Origin: Apostichopus japonicus
Taxonomy: Eukaryota; Echinodermata; Holothuroidea; Aspidochirotida; Stichopodidae
Direction of reading: 5' to 3'
Assembly (NCBI RefSeq): GCF_037975245.1
Contig: NC_092566.1
Span: 12,705,001-12,769,000 of the forward strand
Length of the DNA stretch: 64,000 bases
Positions 1-14,073 of this stretch are shown here, in pieces (the stretch's first letter is position 1; each line of letters starts with the position of its first letter). The position numbers and the translations under genes are program-made. The notes under the pieces are model-generated. The model searched no databases and was not told the DNA's origin. It saw nothing but the letters and a program-made list of their open reading frames with translations.

Positions 1-1004
1 TGCGGTACTGATCAATCGAATGTTCGGTACCGATCAATCGAATGTGCGGTGTTCGGTACCGACCAATCGAATGTGCGGTACCGAACAATCGAATGTACGT
101 TACCGATCAATCGAATGTTCGGAACCGACCAATCGAAAGTTCGGTACCGATTAATCGAATGTGCGTTACCAATCAATCGAATGTGCGTTACCGAACAATC
201 GAATGTGCGCAGCGATTAATCGAATGAGCGGTATCGATCAATCGAATGTTCGGTACCTATCAATCGAATGTGCGGTACTGATCAATCGAATGTTCGGTAC
301 CGATGAATCGAATGTGCGGTACCGATGAATCGAATGTGCGGTACCGATCAATCGAATGCGCGGCACCTATCAATCGAATGTGCGTTACCAATTTATCGAA
401 TGTGCGAAACGGATCGATCGAATGTGCGGTACCGATGAATCGAATGTGCGGTACCGATCAATCGAATGTGCGGTATCGATCAATCGAATGTGCGGTACCG
501 ATCAATCGAATGCGCGGCACCTATCAATCGAATGTGCGTTACCGATGTATCGAATGTGCGAAACGGATTGATCGAATGTGCAGTACCGATGAATCGAATG
601 TGCGGTAGGCCTACAGTTGAATCGAATGTTCGGTACCGATGAATCGAATGTGCGGTACCGATGAATCGAATGTGCGGTACCGATCAATCGAATGTGCGGT
701 ACCGATCATTCGAAAGTGCGGTACCGATCAATGGAATGTGCGTTACCGATTAATCGAATGAGCGGTATCGATGAATGGAATGTGTAGTACCGATGAATCG
801 AATGTGCGTTACCGATGAATCGAATGTACGGTACCGATTAATCGAATGTGCGTTACCAATCAATCGAATGTGCGTTACCGATCAATCGAATGTGCGCAGC
901 CATTAATCGAATGAGCGGTATCGATGAATCGAATATTCGGTACCTATCAATCGAATGTGCGGTACTGATCAATCGAATGTTCGGTACCTATCAATCGAAT
1001 GTGC

Positions 1005-4000
1005 GGTAGCGATCAATCGAAAGTTCGGTACCGATCAATCGAATGTGCGGTACCGAACGATCGAATGTACGTTACCGATCAATCGAATGTTCGGAACCGA
1101 CCAATCGAAAGTTCGGTACCGATTAATCGAATGTGCGTTACCAATCAATCGAATGTGCGTTACCGCACAATCGAATGTGCGCAGCGATTAATCGAATGAG
1201 CGGTATCGATCAATCGAATGTTCGGTACCTATCAATCGAATGTGCGGTACCGATCAATCGAATGTTCGGTACCGATCAATCGAATGTGCGGTACCGATCA
1301 ATCGAAAGTGCGGTACCGATCAATCGAATGTGCGGTACCGATGAATCGAATGTTCGGTACCTATCAATCAAATGTGCGGTACCGATCAATCGAATGTTCG
1401 GTACCGATCAATCGAATGTGCGGTACCGATCAATCGAATGTGCGTTACCGAACAATCGAATGTGCGGTACCGATCAATCGAATGTGCGATACCGATCAAT
1501 CGAATGTTCGGTACCTATCAATCGAATGTGCGGTACCGATGAATCGAATGTGCGGTATCGATCAATGGAATGTTAGGAACTGATCAATCGAATGTGCTGA
1601 ACCGATCAATCGAATGTGCGTTATCGATCAATCGAATGTTCGCAACCGATCAATCGAAAGTTCGGTACCGATCAATCGAAAATGCCGTACCGAACATTCG
1701 AATGTGCAGTACCGATCAATCGAATGTTCGGTACCGATTAATCGAATGTGCAATACCGATCAATCGAATGTTCGGTACCTATCAATCGAATGTGCGTTAC
1801 CGATGTATCGAATGTGCGAAACGGATTGATCGAATGTGCAGTACCGATGAATCGAATGTGCGGTAGGCCTACAGATGAATCGAATGTTCGGTACCGATGA
1901 ATCGAATGTGCGGTACCGATGAATCGAATGTGCGGTACCGATGAATCGAATGTGCGGTACCGATCAATCGAAAGTGCGGTACCGATCAATGGAATGTGCG
2001 TTACCGATTAATCGAATGAGCGGTATCGATGAATGGAATGTGTAGTACCGATGAATCGAATGTGCGGTACCGATGAATCGAATGTACGGTACCGATTAAT
2101 CGAATGTGCGTTACCAATCAATCGAATGTGCGTTACCGATCAATCGAATTTGCGCAGCCATTAATCGAATGAGCGGTATCGATGAATCGAATGTTCGGTA
2201 CCTATCAATCGAATGTGCGGTACTGATCAATCGAATGTTCGGTACCTATCAATCGAATGTGCGGTAGCGATCAATCGAAAGTTCGGTACCGATCAATCGA
2301 ATGTGCGGTACCGAACAATCGAATGTACGTTACCGATCAATCGAATGTTCGGAACCGACCAATCGAAAGTTCGGTACCGATTAATCGAATGTGCGTTACC
2401 AATCAATCGAATGTGCGTTACCGATCAATCGAATGTGCGCAGCCATTAATCGAATGAGCGGTATCGATGAATCGAATGTTCGGTACCTATCAATCGAATG
2501 TGCGGTACCGATCAATCGAAAGTGCGGTACCGATCAGTCGAATGTGCGGTACCGATCAATCGAATGTGCGGTACCGATCAATCGAATGTGCGGTACCGAA
2601 CAATCGAATGTGCGGTACCGATCAATCGAATGTACGGTACAGATCAATCGAATGTTCGGTACCTATCAATCGAATGTGCGGTACCGATCAATCGAATGTT
2701 CGGTACCGATGAATCGAATGTGCGGTATCGATCAATTGAATGTTAGGAACTGATCAATCGAATGTGCTGAACCGATCAATCGAATGTGCGTTATCGATCA
2801 ATCGAATGTTCGCAACCGATCAATCGAAAGTTCGGTACCGATCAATCGAAAATGCGGTACCGAACATTCGAATGTGCAGTACCGATCAATCGAATGTTCG
2901 GTACCGATTAATCGAATGTGCAATACCGATCAATCGAATGTTCGGTACCTATCAATCGAATGTGCGGTACCGATCAATCGAATGTTCGGTACCGATGAAT
3001 CGAATGTGCGGTACCGATCAATCGAATGTGCGGTACCGATCAATCGAATGTGCAGTATCGATCAATCGAATGTGCGGTACCGATCAATCGAATGCGCGGC
3101 ACCTATCAATCGAATGTGCGTTACCGATGTATCGAATGTGCGAAACGGATTGATCGAATGTGCAGTACCGATGAATCGAATGTGCGGTAGGCCTACAGAT
3201 GAATCGAATGTTCGGTACCGATCAATCGAATGTGCGGTACCGATGAATCGAATGTGCGGTACCGATGAATCGAATGTGCGGTACCGATCAATCGAAAGTG
3301 CGGTACCGATGAATCGAATGTTCGTTACCGATTAATCGAATGAGCGGTATCGATGAATGGAATGTGTAGTACCGATGAATCGAATGTGCGATACCGATGA
3401 ATCGAATGTACGGTACCGATTAATCGAATGTGCGGTACCAATCAATCGAATGTGCGTTACCGATCAATCGAATGTGCGCAGCCATTAATCGAATGAGCGG
3501 TTTCGATGAATCGAATGTTCGGTACCTATCAATCGAATGTGCGGTACTGATCAATCGAATGTTCGGTACCTATCAATCGAATGTGCGGTAGCGATCAATC
3601 GAAAGTTCGGTACCGATCAATCGAATGTGCGGTACCGAACAATCGAATGTACGTTACCGATCAATCGAATGTTCGGAACCGACCAATCGAAAGTTCGGTA
3701 CCGATTAATCGAATGTGCGTTACCAATCAATCGAATGTGCGTTACCGCACAATCGAATGTGCGCAGCGATTAATCGAATGAGCGGTATCGATCAATCGAA
3801 TGTTCGGTACCTATCAATCGAATGTGCGGTACTGATCAATCGAATGTTCGGTACCGATCAATCGAATGTGCGGTACCGATCAATCGAATGTGCGGTACCG
3901 GTCAATCGAATGTGTCGTATCGATCGAAGGAATATGCGATACCGATCAATATAATGTTCGCTACTGATGAATCGAATGTTCGGTATCGATCATAAGAATG

Positions 4001-5234
4001 TTCGGTACCGATCAATCGAATGTGCCGCACCGAGCATTCGAATGTGCGGTACCGATCAATCGAAAGTGCGGTACCGAACAAACGAATGTGCGATACCGAT
4101 CAATCGAATGTGCGTTACCGATCAATCGAATGGGCGGTACCGATCAATCGAATGTGCGGTACCGATCAATCGAATGTTCGGTATCTATCAATGGAATGTA
4201 CGGTACAGATCAATCGAATGTTCGGTACCTATCAATCGAATGTGCGATACCGATCAATCGAAAGTGCGGTACCGATCAATCGAATGTGCGATACCGATCA
4301 ATCGAATGTTCGGTACCTATCAATCGAATGTGCGGTACCGATCAGTCGAATGTGCGGTACCGATCAATCGAATGTGCGGTACCGATCAATCGAATGTGCG
4401 GTACCGAACAATCGAATGTGCGGTACCGATCAATCGAATGTACGGTACAGATCAATCGAATGTTCGGTACCTATCAATCGAATGTGCGGTACCGATCAAT
4501 CGAAAGTGCGGTACCGATCAATCGAATGTGCGATACCGATCAATCGAATGTTCGGTACCTATCAATCGAATGTGCGGTACCGATCAATCGAATGTTCGGT
4601 ACCGATGAATCGAATGTGCGGTACCGATCAATTGAATGTTCGGAACTGATCAATCGAATGTGCGGAACCGATCAATCGAATGTACTGTACAGATCAATCG
4701 AATGTTCGGTACCTATCAATCGAATGTGCGGTACCGATCAATCGAATGTGCGTTATCGATCAATCGAATGTTCGCAACCGATCAATCGAAAGTTCGGTAC
4801 CTATCAATCGAAAATGCGGTACCGTACATTCGAATGTGCAGTACCGATCAATCGAATGTTCGGTACCGATCAATCGAATGTGCGGTACCGATGAATCGAA
4901 TGTGCGGTACCGATGAATCGAATGTGCGGTACCGATCAATCGAAAGTGCGGTACCGATCAATGGAATGTGCGTTACCGATTAATCGAATGAGCGGTATCG
5001 ATGAATGGAATGTGTAGTACCGATGAATCGAATGTGCGGTACCGATGAATCGAATGTACGGTACCGATTAATCGAATGTGCGTTACCAATCAATCGAATG
5101 TGCGTTACCGATCAATCGAATTTGCGCAGCCATTAATCGAATGAGCGGTATCGATGAATCGAATGTTCGGTACCTATCAATCGAATGTGCGGTACTGATC
5201 AATCGAATGTTCGGTACCTATCAATCGAATGTGC
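1005..5234 (+). repeat. Three consecutive higher-order repeats (1258, 1324, 1648 bp)
   Basis: A landmark module starting GGTAGCGATCAATCGAAAG recurs at 1005, 2263, 3587 and 5235. Its other diagnostic units, in order, are ACCGAACAATCG, GACCAATCGAAAG, CCAATCAATCG and, in the copies at 1005 and 3587, GCGCAGCGATTAATCGAATGAGC. The first two intervals each contain one 28-bp GGCCTA unit (insert at 1866 and 3190) and two 21-bp CAGC units, and they differ by 66 bp, which is three units. The third interval has two CAGC units, lacks the 28-bp unit and is 73 normal units longer than its two short units, which accounts for 1648 bp exactly. The lengths therefore change by whole units, as expected from unequal exchange in register. 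Confidence 0.8.
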
Positions 5235-8200
5235 GGTAGCGATCAATCGAAAGTTCGGTACCGATCAATCGAATGTGCGGTACCGAACAATCGAATGTAC
5301 GTTACCGATCAATCGAATGTTCGGAACCGACCAATCGAAAGTTCGGTACCGATTAATCGAATGTGCGTTACCAATCAATCGAATGTGCGTTACCGATCAA
5401 TCGAATGTTCGGTATCTATCAATGGAATGTACGGTACAGATCAATCGAATGTTCGGTACCTATCAATCGAATGTGCGATACCGATCAATCGAATGTGCGG
5501 TACCGATCAATCGAAAGTGCGATACCGATCAATCGAATGTTCGGTACCTATCAATCGAATGTGAGGTACCGATCAATCGAATGTTCGGTACCGATCAATC
5601 GAATGTGCGGTACCGATCAGTCGAATGTGCGGTACCGATCAGTCGAATGTGCGGTACCGATCAATCGAATGTGCGGTACCGATCAATCGAATGTGCGGTA
5701 CCGATCAATCGAATGTACGGTACAGATCAATCGAATGTTCGGTACCTATCAATCGAATGTGCGGTACCGATCAATCGAAAGTGCGGTACCGATCAATCGA
5801 ATGTGCGATACCGATCAATCGAATGTTCGGTACCTATCAATCGAATGTGCGGTACCGATCAATCGAATGTTCGGTACCGATGAATCGAATGTGCGGTACC
5901 GACCAATTGAATGTTCGGAACTGATCAATCGAATGTGCGGAACCGATAAATCGAATGTGCGTTATCGATCAATCGAATGTTCGCAACCGATCAATCGAAA
6001 GTCCTTTACCTATCAATCGAAAATGCGGTACCGTACATTCGAATGTGCAGTACCGATCAATCGAATGTTCGGTACCGATTAATCGAATGTGCGGTACCGA
6101 TTAATCGAATGTGCGGCACCTATGAATCGAATGTGCGTAACCGATGTATCGAGTGTGCTGTACCGATCAATCGAATGGGCGGTATCGATGAATTGAATGT
6201 GCGGTACCGATCAATCGAATGTACGGTACCGATTAATGGAATGTGCGAATTCGATCAATTGAATGTGCGTTACCGATAAATCGAATGTGCGATACCGATC
6301 AATCGAATGTTCGGTACCTATCAATCGAATGTGAGGTACCGATCAATCGAATGTTCGGTACCGATGAATCGAATGTGCGGTACCGATGAATCGAATGTGC
6401 GGTACCGATCAATCGAATGTGCGGTATCGATCAATCGAATGTGCGGTACCGAACAATCGAATGTGCGGTACCGATCAATCGAATGTACGGTACAGATCAA
6501 TCGAATGTTCGGTACCTATCAATCGAATGTGCGGTACCGATCAATCGAAAGTGCGGTACCGATCAATCGAATGTGCGGTACCGATCAATCGAATGTTCGG
6601 TACCTATCAATCGAATGTGCGGTACCGATCAATCGAATGTTCGGTACCGATCAATCGAATGTGCGGTACCGATCAATCGAATGTGCGTTACCGAACAATC
6701 GAATGTGCGGTACCGATCAATCGAATGTGCGATACCGATCAATCGAATGTTCGGTACCGATGAATGGAATGTGCGGTACCGATCAATTGAATGTTCGGAA
6801 CTGATCAATCGAATGTGCTAAACCGATCAATCGAATGTGCGTTATCGATCAATCGAATGTTCGCAACCGATCAATCGAAAGTTCGGTACCTATCAATCGA
6901 AAATGCGGTACCGAACATTCGAATGTGCAGTACCGATCAATCGAATGTTCGGTACCGATTAATGGAATGTGCAATTCCGATCAATCGAATTTTCGGTACC
7001 TATCAATCGAATGTGCGGTACCGATCAATCGAATGTTCGGTACCGATGAATCGAATGTGCGGTACCGATCAATTGAATGTTCGGAACTGATCAATCGAAT
7101 GTGCGGAACCGATCAATCGAATGTGCGTTATCGATCAATCGAATGTACGGTACAGATCAATCTAATGTTCGGTACCTATCAATCGAATGTGCGGTACCGA
7201 TCAATCGAAAGTGCGGTACCGATCAATCGAATGTGCGGTACCGATCAATCGAATGTTCGGTACCTATGAATCGAATGTGCGGCACCTATGAATCGAATGT
7301 GCGTAACCGATGTATCGAGTGTGCTGTACCGATCAATCGAATGGGCGGTATCGATGAATTGAATGTGCGGTACCGATCAATCGAATGTACGGTACCGATT
7401 AATGGAATGTGCGAATTCGATCAATTGAATATGCGTTACCGATAAATCGAATGTGCGATACCGATCAATCGAATGTTCGGTACCTATCAATCGAATGTTC
7501 GGTACCGATCAATCGAATGTGCGGTAGCGATTTATCGAAAGTTCGGTACCGATCAATCGAATGTGCGGTACCGAACAATCGAATGTACGTTACCGATCAA
7601 TCGAATGTTCGGAACCGACCAATCGAAAGTTCGGTACCGATTAATCGAATGTGCGTTACCAATCAATCGAATGTGCGTTACCGCACAATCGAATGTGCGC
7701 AGCGATTAATCGACTGAGCGGTATCGATCAATCGAATGTGCGGTACTGATCAATCGAATGTTCGGTACCGATCGATCGAATGTGCGGTACCGATCAATCG
7801 AATGTGCGGTACCGGTCAATCGAATGTGTCGTATCGATCAAAGGAATGTGCGTTACAGATCAATATAATGTTCGGTACCGATCAATCGAATGTGCCGCAC
7901 CGAGCATTCGAATGTGCGGTACCGATCACTTGAATATGCGGTATCGATCAATCGAATGTTCGCAACCGATCAATCGAAAGTTCGGTACCTATCAATCGAA
8001 AATGCGGTACCGTACATTCGAATGTGCAGTACCGATCAATCGAATGTTCGGTACCGATTAATCGAATGTGCGGTACCGATTAATCGAATGTGCGGCACCT
8101 ATGAATCGAATGTGCGTAACCGATGTATCGAGTGTGCTGTACCGATCAATCGAATGGGCGGTATCGATGAATTGAATGTGCGGTACCGATCAATCGAATG

Positions 8201-11200
8201 TACGGTACCGATTAATGGAATGTGCGAATTCGATCAATTGAATGTGCGTTACCGATAAATCGAATGTGCGATACCGATCAATCGAATGTTCGGTACCTAT
8301 CAATCGAATGTGAGGTACCGATCAATCGAATGTTCGGTACCGATCAATCGAATGTGCGGTACCGATCAATCGAATGTGCGGTACCGATGAATCGAATGTG
8401 CGGTACCGATCAATCGAATGTGCGGTACCGAACAATCGAATGTGCGGTACCGATCAATCGAATGTACGGTACAGATCAATCGAATGTTCGGTACCTATCA
8501 ATCGAATGTGCGGTACCGATCAATCGAATGTTCGGTACCGATGAATGGAATGTGCGGTACCGATCAATTGAATGTTCGGAACTGATCAATCGAATGTGCT
8601 GAACCGATCAATCGAATGTGCGTTATCGATCAATCGAATGTTCGCAACCGATCAATCGAAAGTTCGGTACCTATCAATCGAAAATCCGGTACCGAACATT
8701 CGAATGTGCAGTACCGATCAATCGAATGTTCGGTACCGATTAATGGAATGTGCAATTCCGATCAATCGAATTTTCGGTACCTATCAATCGACTGTGCGGT
8801 ACCGATCAATCGAATGTTCGGTACCGATGAATCGAATGTGCGGTACCGATCAATTGAATGTTCGGAACTGATCAATCGAATGTGCGGAACCGATCAATCG
8901 AATGTGCGTTATCGATCAATCGAATGTTCGCAACCGATCAATCGAAAGTTCGGTACCTATCAATCGAAAATGCTGTACCGTACATTCGAATGTGCAGTAC
9001 CGATCAATCGAATGTTCGGTACCGATTAATAGAATGTGCGGTACCGATTAATCGAATGTGCGGCACCTATGAATCGAATGTGCGTAACCGATGTATCGAG
9101 TGTGCTGTACCGATCAATCGAATGGGCGGTATCGATGAATTGAATGTGCGGTACCGATCAATCGAATGTACGGTACCGATTAATGGAATGTGCGAATTCG
9201 ATCAATTGAATGTGCGTTACCGATAAATCGAATGTGCGATACCGATCAATCGAATGTTCGGTACCTATCAATCGAATGTGAGGTACCGATCAATCGAATG
9301 TTCGGTACCGATCAATCGAATGTGCGGTACCGATGAATCGAATGTGCGGTACCGATGAATCGAATGTGCGGTACCGATCAATCGAATGTGCGGTACCGAA
9401 CAATCGAATGTGCGGTACCGATAAATCGATGTACGGTACAGATCAATCGAATGTTCGGTACCTATCAATCGAATGTGCGGTACCGATCAATCGAAAGTGC
9501 GGTACCGATCAATCGAATGTGCGATACCGATCAATCGAATGTTCGGTACCTATCAATCGAATGTGCGGTACCGATCAATCGAATGTGCGTTACCGAACAA
9601 TCGAATTTGCGCAGACATTAATCGAATGTGCGGTATCGATGAATCGAATGTTCGGTACCTATCAATCGAATGTGCGGTACTGATCAATCGAATGTTCGGT
9701 ACCGATCAATCGAATGTGCGGTGTTCGGTACCGATCAATCGAATGTGCGGTACCGATCAATCGAATGTGCGGTACCGATCAATCGAATGTGCGGTACCGA
9801 TCAATCGAATGTGCGGTATCGATCAATCGAATGTGCGGTACCGATCAATCGAATGCGCGGCACCTATCAATCGAATGTGCGTTACCGGTGTATCGAATGT
9901 GCGAAACGGATTGATCGAATGTGCAGTACCGATGAATCGAATGTGCGGTAGGCCTACAGATGATTCGAATGTTCGGTACCGATGAATCGAATGTGCGGTA
10001 CCGATGAATCGAATGTGCGGTACCGATCAATCGAATGTGCGGTACCGATCAATCGAAAGTGCGGTACCGATCAATGGAATGTGCGTTACCGATTAATCGA
10101 ATGAGCGGTATCGATGAATGGAATGTGTAGTACCGATGAATCGAATGTGCGGTACCGATGAATCGAATGTACGGTACCGATTAATCGAATGTGCGGTACC
10201 GATCAATCGAATGTACGGTACAGATCAATCGAATGTTCGGTACCTATCAATCGAATGTGCGGTACCGATCAATCGAAAGTGCGGTACCGATCAATCGAAT
10301 GTGCGATACCGATCAATCGAATGTTCGGTACCTATCAATCGAATGTGCGGTACCGATCAATCGAATGTGCGTTACCGAACAATCGAATGTGCGCAGCCAT
10401 TAATCGAATGTGCGATATCGATGAATCGAATGTTCGGTACTGATCAATCGAATGTGCGGTACTGATCAATCGAATGTTCGGTACCGATCAATCGAATGTG
10501 CGGTGTTCGGTACCGATCAATCGAATGTGCGGTACCGAACAATCGAATGTACGTTACCGATCAATCGAATGGTCGGAACCGACCAATCGAAAGTTCGGTA
10601 CCGATTAATCGAATGTGCGTTACCAATCAATCGAATGTGCGTTACCGCACAATCGAATGTGCGCAGCGATTAATCGAATGTGCGATATCGATGAATCGAA
10701 TGTTCGGTACTGATCAATCGAATGTGCGGTACTGATCAATCGAATGTTCGGTACCGATCAATCGAATGTGCGGTGTTCGGTACCGATCAATCGAATGTGC
10801 GGTACCGAACAATCGAATGTACGTTACCGATCAATCGAATGTTCGGAACCGACCAATCGAAAGTTCGGTACCGATTAATCGAATGTGCGTTACCAATCAA
10901 TCGAATGTGCGTTACCGCACAATCGAATGTGCGCAGCGATTAATCGAATGAGCGGTATCGATCAATCGAATGTTCGGTACCTATCAATCGAATGTGCGGT
11001 ACTGATCAATCGAATGTTCGGTACCGATCGATCGAATGTGCGGTACCGATCAATCGAATGTGTCGTATCGATCGAAGGAATGTGCGTTACCGATCAATAT
11101 AATGTTCGGTACCGATCAATCGAATGTGCCGCACCGAGCATTCGAATGTGCGGTACCGATCACTTGAAAATGCGGTATCGATCAATCGAATGTTCGCAAC

Positions 11201-12317
11201 CGATCAATCGAAAGTTCGGTACCTATCAATCGAAAATGCGGTACCGTACATTCGAATGTGCAGTACCGATCAATCGAATGTTCGGTACCGATTAATCGAA
11301 TGTGCGGTACCGAACAATCGAATGTGCGGCACCTATGAATCGAATGTGCGTAACCGATGTATCGAGTGTGCTGTACCGATCAATCGAATGGGCGGTATCG
11401 ATGAATTGAATGTGCGGTACCGATCAATCGAATGTACGGTACCGATTAATGGAATGTGCGAATTCGATCAATTGAATGTGCGTTACCGATAAATCGAATG
11501 TGCGATACCGATCAATCGAATGTTCGGTACCTATCAATCGAATGTGAGGTACCGATCAATCGAATGTTCGGTACCGATCAATCGAATGTGCGGTACCGAT
11601 TAATCGAATGTGCGTTACCAATCAATCGAAGGTGCGGTACCGAACAATCGAATGTGCGCAGCGATTAATCGAATGAGCGGTATCGATCAATCGAATGTTC
11701 GGTACCTATCAATCGAATGAGCGGTATCGATGAATGGAATGTGTAGTACCGATGAATCGAATGTGCGGTACCGATGAATCGAATGTGCGTTACCAATCAA
11801 TCGAATGTGCGTTACCGATCAATCGAATGTTCGGAACCGACCAATCGAAAGTTCGGTACCGATTAATCGAATGTGCGGCACCAATCAATCAAATGTGCGG
11901 TACCGATCAATCGAAAGTGCAGTACCGAACAAACGAATGTGCGCTACCGATCAATCGAATGTGCGTTACCGATCAATCGAATGGGCGGTACCGATCAATC
12001 GAATGTACGGTACAGATCAATCGAATGTTCGGTACCTATCAATCGAATGTGCGGTACCGATCAATCGAAAGTGCGGTACCGATCAATCGAATGTGCGATA
12101 CCGATCAATCGAATGTTCGGTACCTATCAATCGAATGTGCGGTACCGATCAATCGAATGTGCGGTACCGATCAATCGAATGTGCGGTACCGATCAATCGA
12201 ATGTGCGTTACCGAACAATCGAATGTGCAGTACCGATGAATCGAATGTGCGGTAGGCCTACAGATGAATCGAATGTTCGGTACCGATCAATCGAATGTGC
12301 GGTACCGATGAATCGAA

Positions 12318-14073
12318 TGTGCGGTACCGATCAATCGAATGTGCGGTACCGATCAATCGAATGTGCGGTACCGATCAATGGAATGTGCGTTACCGATTAA
12401 TCGAATGAGCGGTATCGATGAATGGAATGTGTAGTACCGATGAATCGAATGTGCGGTACCGATGAATCGAATGTACGGTACCGATTAATCGAATGTGCGT
12501 TACCAATCAATCGAATGTGCGTTACCGATCAATCGAATGTGCGCAGCCATTAATCGAATGAGCGGTATCGATGAATCGAATGTTCGGTACCTATCAATCG
12601 AATGTGCGGTACTGATCAATCGAATGTTCGGTACCGATCAATCGAATGTGCGGTAGCGATCAATCGAAAGTTCGGTACCGATCAATCGAATGTGCGGTAC
12701 CGAATAATCGAATGTACGTTACCGATCAATCGAATGTTCGGAACCGACCAATCGAAAGTTCGGTACCGATTAATCGAATGTGCGTTTCCAATCAATCGAA
12801 TGTGCGTTACCGCACAATCGAATGTGCGCAGCGAATAATCGAATGAGCGGTATCGATCAATCGAATGTTCGGTACCTATCAATCGAATGTGCGTTACCGA
12901 ACAATCGAATGTGCGGTACCGATCAATCGAATGTGCGGTACCGATCAATCGAATGTGCAATACCGATCAATCGAATGTTCGGTACCTATCAATCGAATGT
13001 GCGGTACCGATCAATCGAATGTTCGGTACCGATCGATCGAATGTGCGGTACCGATCAATCGAATGTGAGGTACCGGTCAATCGAATGTGTCGTATCGATC
13101 GAAGGAATGTGCGTTACCGATCAATATAATGTTCGGTACCGATCAATCGAATGTGCCGCACCGAGCATTCGAATGTGCGGTACCGATCACTTGAAAATGC
13201 GGTACCGATCAATCGAATGTGCGGTACCGATCAATCGAATGTGCGGTACCGATCAATGGAATGTGCGTTACCGATTAATCGAATGAGCGGTATCGATGAA
13301 TGGAATGTGTAGTACCGATGAATCGAATGTGCGGTACCGATGAATCGAATGTACGGTACCGATTAATCGAATGTGCGTTACCAATCAATCGAATGTGCGT
13401 TACCGATCAATCGAATGTGCGCAGCCATTAATCGAATGAGCGGTATCGATGAATCGAATGTTCGGTACCTATCAATCGAATGTGCGGTACTGATCAATCG
13501 AATGTTCGGTACCGATCAATCGAATGTGCGGTACCGATCAATCGAAAGTTCGGTACCGATCAATCGAATGTGCGGTACCGAATAATCGAATGTACGTTAC
13601 CGATCAATCGAATGTTCGGAACCGACCAATCGAAAGTTCGGTACCGATTAATCGAATGTGCGTTTCCAATCAATCGAATGTGCGTTACCGCACAATCGAA
13701 TGTGCGCAGCGAATAATCGAATGAGCGGTATCGATCAATCGAATGTTCGGTACCTATCAATCGAATGTGCGTTACCGAACAATCGAATGTGCGGTACCGA
13801 TCAATCGAATGTGCGGTACCGATCAATCGAATGTGCAATACCGATCAATCGAATGTTCGGTACCTATCAATCGAATGTGCGGTACCGATCAATCGAATGT
13901 TCGGTACCGATCGATCGAATGTGCGGTACCGATCAATCGAATGTGCGGTACCGGTCAATCGAATGTGTCGTATCGATCGAAGGAATGTGCGTTACCGATC
14001 AATATAATGTTCGGTACCGATCAATCGAATGTGCCGCACCGAGCATTCGAATGTGCGGTACCGATCACTTGAA
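12318..14073 (+). repeat. 878-bp tandem duplication
   Basis: Positions 12318-13195 and 13196-14073 are two adjacent copies at an offset of 878 bp (two 21-bp units plus 38 units of 22 bp). The reverse-strand translations of 12682-12960 and 13560-13838 are identical, and the nucleotide reading shows only scattered differences, such as GGTAGC against GGTACC near 12654 and 13532 and GAGG against GCGG near 13067 and 13945. The high identity over the full length implies a young duplication. Confidence 0.8.

Noticed and set aside
604-630. GGCCTA insertion as a footprint of a mobile element
   Set aside because: The insert is only 6 bp and has no target-site duplication or terminal repeats. The eight copies share flanks, so they spread by block duplication.
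12682-13838. Minus-strand open frames (for example 12682-12960 and 13560-13838)
   Set aside because: They exist where GATCAATCG variants such as GATGAATCG, GAACAATCG or GATTAATCG remove the in-frame TGA of the minus-strand consensus. The two are copies from an 878-bp duplication, not conserved genes.
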